DNA from: Rhodospirillales bacterium
GTDB taxonomy: Bacteria; Pseudomonadota; Alphaproteobacteria; Rhodospirillales; 2-02-FULL-58-16
DNA length: 6,773 nucleotides
NCBI GenBank assembly: GCA_021775195.1
Contig: JAJFIG010000295.1
Location: 1 to 6,773 of the forward strand
Direction of reading: 5' to 3'
The position numbers and the translations under genes were made by a program. The notes beneath the pieces are model-generated. The model saw only the letters and a program-made list of their open reading frames with translations. It had not been told where the DNA came from and did no database searches. Shown piece after piece: positions 5,621 to 6,773 of this stretch. The stretch's first letter is position 1. Each line of letters begins with the position of its first letter.

Positions 5621-5677
5621 ATGGATGGGCGCGCTTCGGCGTGTCTGTTGCCCATTCGTTTTCGGGGTGTGTCTTAA
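5621..5677 (+). CDS. Possible 18-codon leader ORF coupled to the transporter
   Basis: An ATG immediately after the riboswitch's G-rich tract (5614-5620) opens a short frame encoding MDGRASACLLPIRFRGVS. Its TAA (5675-5677) overlaps the transporter ATG (5677-5679) as TAATG. The transporter start is about 57 nt from the riboswitch's ribosome-site tract. The leader would therefore carry ribosomes from the switch-controlled site to the transporter start by termination-reinitiation. The G-tract lies very close to this ATG, so the ATG at 5625 is a competing start, but it opens a frame running out of phase into the transporter gene. The peptide resembles nothing I know. It is likely a translational relay if real. 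Confidence 0.4.
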   Translation: MDGRASACLLPIRFRGVS

Positions 5678-6534
5678 TGACCGTGTTCGGCCTCGCTCTC
5701 GTCCTCGCCGCCGCCTTCTGTCACGCGGCATGGAATTATTTCGTCAAACGCATCAACGGGGGGCCGGAACTCGTCTGGCTTTTTTCCGCCCTTGCCGTCG
5801 TCATCTATCTGCCGGTTGCGCTCTACGTTCTCGTCATCGAAAAGCCGGTGTTCGGGATTCGGGAGATGGTTTTCGTCCTTGGCAGCTCCGCCTTGCATCT
5901 GGGCTATTTTCTCCTGCTCCAGCAGGGCTATCGCAAAGGTGACCTCTCACTCGTATATCCGACGGCTCGCGCGACCGGCCCCTTTCTATCGACCGGTTTC
6001 GCCGTCGTTTTTCTCGGCGAACAGATGACGCCACAAATCGCGGCGGGAGGCGTGGCCGTGATTGTCGGCGTATTGTTTCTGACAGGTGGTTTCAAACCTG
6101 CGGCACGGCATGTTTCGGCTTCGCTTCTGTTCGGTCTCGCCGCCGGTCTGTTGATCGGCAGCTACACCGTATGGGACGCCTATGCGGTTTCGACCCTGTT
6201 GGTTCCGCCGCTTCTTCTCGAATACGTTTCAATTATCGCCCGCACGATCTTGCTCGCGCCGATCGCCGTGAAACGCAAAGACCTAGTGGCACGTTACTGG
6301 CGTGACCATAGGCTCGGTGTCGTCGTAATCACGATCTTCAATCCACTTGCCTATATCCTTGTCCTTTACGCTCTCACATTTACGCCGGTCGTCTATGTTG
6401 CACCGACCCGCGAGGTGAGCGTTCTCATAACCGTGCTGATGGGAAGCATTCTGTTGAGTGAAGGCAACCTGAAACATCGGCTGCGCTGGGCGACCTTGAT
6501 CCTGTTTGGTGTTGCGCTCCTCGCGACGGCCTAG
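5677..6534 (+). CDS. EamA/DMT-superfamily transporter
   Basis: This 285-residue integral membrane protein has about ten hydrophobic segments in two EamA halves, the layout of drug/metabolite transporters. The first half starts with LALVLAAAFCHAAWNYFVK. It contains the family motif VYPTARATGPF (93-103) and ends its fourth segment with FLGEQ (112-116). The second half has APTREVSVLITVLMGSILLSEG (242-263), the matching motif. It probably exports or imports a small metabolite or cation; the substrate cannot be read. ATG 5677 is preferred: GGGGTG lies about 7 nt upstream and the start overlaps the leader stop. A GTG at 5641 would add 12 residues, mostly polar. The ykkC-class RNA upstream suggests control by a small ligand. 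DMT proteins have also been linked with phosphonate loci, so a functional tie to phnDCE is possible but unproven. The TAG stop lies inside the following palindrome. Confidence 0.9.
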   Translation: MTVFGLALVLAAAFCHAAWNYFVKRINGGPELVWLFSALAVVIYLPVALYVLVIEKPVFGIREMVFVLGSSALHLGYFLLLQQGYRKGDLSLVYPTARATGPFLSTGFAVVFLGEQMTPQIAAGGVAVIVGVLFLTGGFKPAARHVSASLLFGLAAGLLIGSYTVWDAYAVSTLLVPPLLLEYVSIIARTILLAPIAVKRKDLVARYWRDHRLGVVVITIFNPLAYILVLYALTFTPVVYVAPTREVSVLITVLMGSILLSEGNLKHRLRWATLILFGVALLATA

Positions 6535-6580
6535 AGCATTTTCCGGTCAAATGGTTCCATTTGGCCGGAAAGTGCTCTAG
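6531..6580 (+). repeat. 50-bp near-perfect palindrome overlapping the transporter stop
   Basis: Arms of 24 bp (6531-6554 and 6557-6580) surround a TT centre, each arm ending in CTAG. They differ at two positions. On the plus-strand transcript both become U·G wobble pairs, so the RNA hairpin is unbroken; on the minus strand they would be A·C mismatches. The first CTAG supplies the TAG stop of the transporter (6532-6534). A relative lies at 34-92. It may be a REP- or MITE-like element that also serves as a 3'-end structure; no T-tract follows, so classical termination is uncertain. Confidence 0.85.
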
Positions 6581-6594
6581 CTGCCGCAAAAGCG

Positions 6595-6773
6595 ATGGTT
6601 TATGAATACAGGCCCGAAAACGGCGGACAGGAGACCCCGTCCTTGAGCGCGATTCCCGCCGACCGCGTGGTGCGCCGAAACGCCCCGGCAGCGCCGGCTC
6701 CGCTGGTGTTCGACAGCCCCCACAGCGGCACAATCATGCCGCCGGACTTCGGCGCGGCGGCGCCGGCGGCGGC
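6595..6773 (+). CDS. N-formylglutamate amidohydrolase-like protein, 5' part only
   Basis: The first 59 codons are in the window and the gene continues past the right edge. The segment PLVFDSPHSGTIMPPDF (residues 37-53) matches the N-terminal signature of the N-formylglutamate amidohydrolase family, where SPHSG carries metal-binding or catalytic residues. Members hydrolyse N-formylglutamate to glutamate and formate in histidine degradation, or act on related N-formyl amino acids. Two starts compete: ATG 6595, with no clear ribosome site and a polar lead, or TTG 6643, with AGGAG (6629-6633) 9 nt upstream. The TTG start would begin MSAIPADRVV, a sensible N-terminus for this family. The last visible codons are an alanine/proline-rich low-complexity run. 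It begins only 14 nt after the palindrome. Confidence 0.75.
   Translation, partial: MVYEYRPENGGQETPSLSAIPADRVVRRNAPAAPAPLVFDSPHSGTIMPPDFGAAAPAA

Noticed and set aside
5101..5640. CRISPR array, tRNA or rRNA in the intergenic region
   Set aside because: There are no regularly spaced direct repeats, no cloverleaf with a T-arm, and no rRNA-like segment.
5625..5942. 105-codon frame starting at ATG 5625
   Set aside because: Spacing from the G-tract is good, but it overlaps the transporter out of frame, is arginine-rich, and has no family resemblance. Initiation there would compete with the transporter.

Overview
The window looks like chromosomal DNA from a high-GC alphaproteobacterium, possibly Rhodospirillales-like. 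This rests on GC-rich coding frames, the style of the transporter and two-component genes, and palindromic repeats ending in CTAGAGC, a type I associate with that class. I would not name a genus. Everything from about 89 to 5079 is on the minus strand; everything from about 5480 to the right edge is on the plus strand.

The minus-strand block, in transcription order, is an OmpR-type response regulator (5079 to 4402) and its TctE/QseC-type sensor kinase (4405 to 2975), overlapping by ATGA. After a 229-bp gap comes a phosphonate-type ABC importer: binding protein phnD (2745 to 1855), ATPase phnC (1738 to 950) and permease phnE (946 to 89). The gap holds a direct repeat with Pho-box geometry. A strong hairpin separates phnD from phnC. 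No C-P lyase, phosphonatase or phosphite dehydrogenase gene is present in the window, so the true substrate is open (phosphonate, phosphite or phosphate).

Between the divergent genes (5080-5676) lies an AT-rich stretch (about 5101-5390) with a good sigma-70-like promoter for the response regulator and two long perfect inverted repeats. It gives way abruptly to GC-rich DNA with three abutting small hairpins. This is followed by what I read as a ykkC-class riboswitch (5526-5620), the RNA superfamily that includes guanidine-I and the ppGpp, PRPP and ADP sensors. Its 3' end is a G-rich Shine-Dalgarno-like tract. An 18-codon ORF starts directly after it and stops in TAATG, overlapping the start of an EamA/DMT-family transporter (5677-6534). 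The inferred arrangement is ligand, then RNA switch, then leader ORF, then coupled exporter.

The transporter's TAG stop lies inside a near-perfect 50-bp palindrome (6531-6580). A degenerate relative at the left edge likewise supplies the TAG stop of phnE. The right edge carries the start of an N-formylglutamate amidohydrolase-like gene, cut off by the window.
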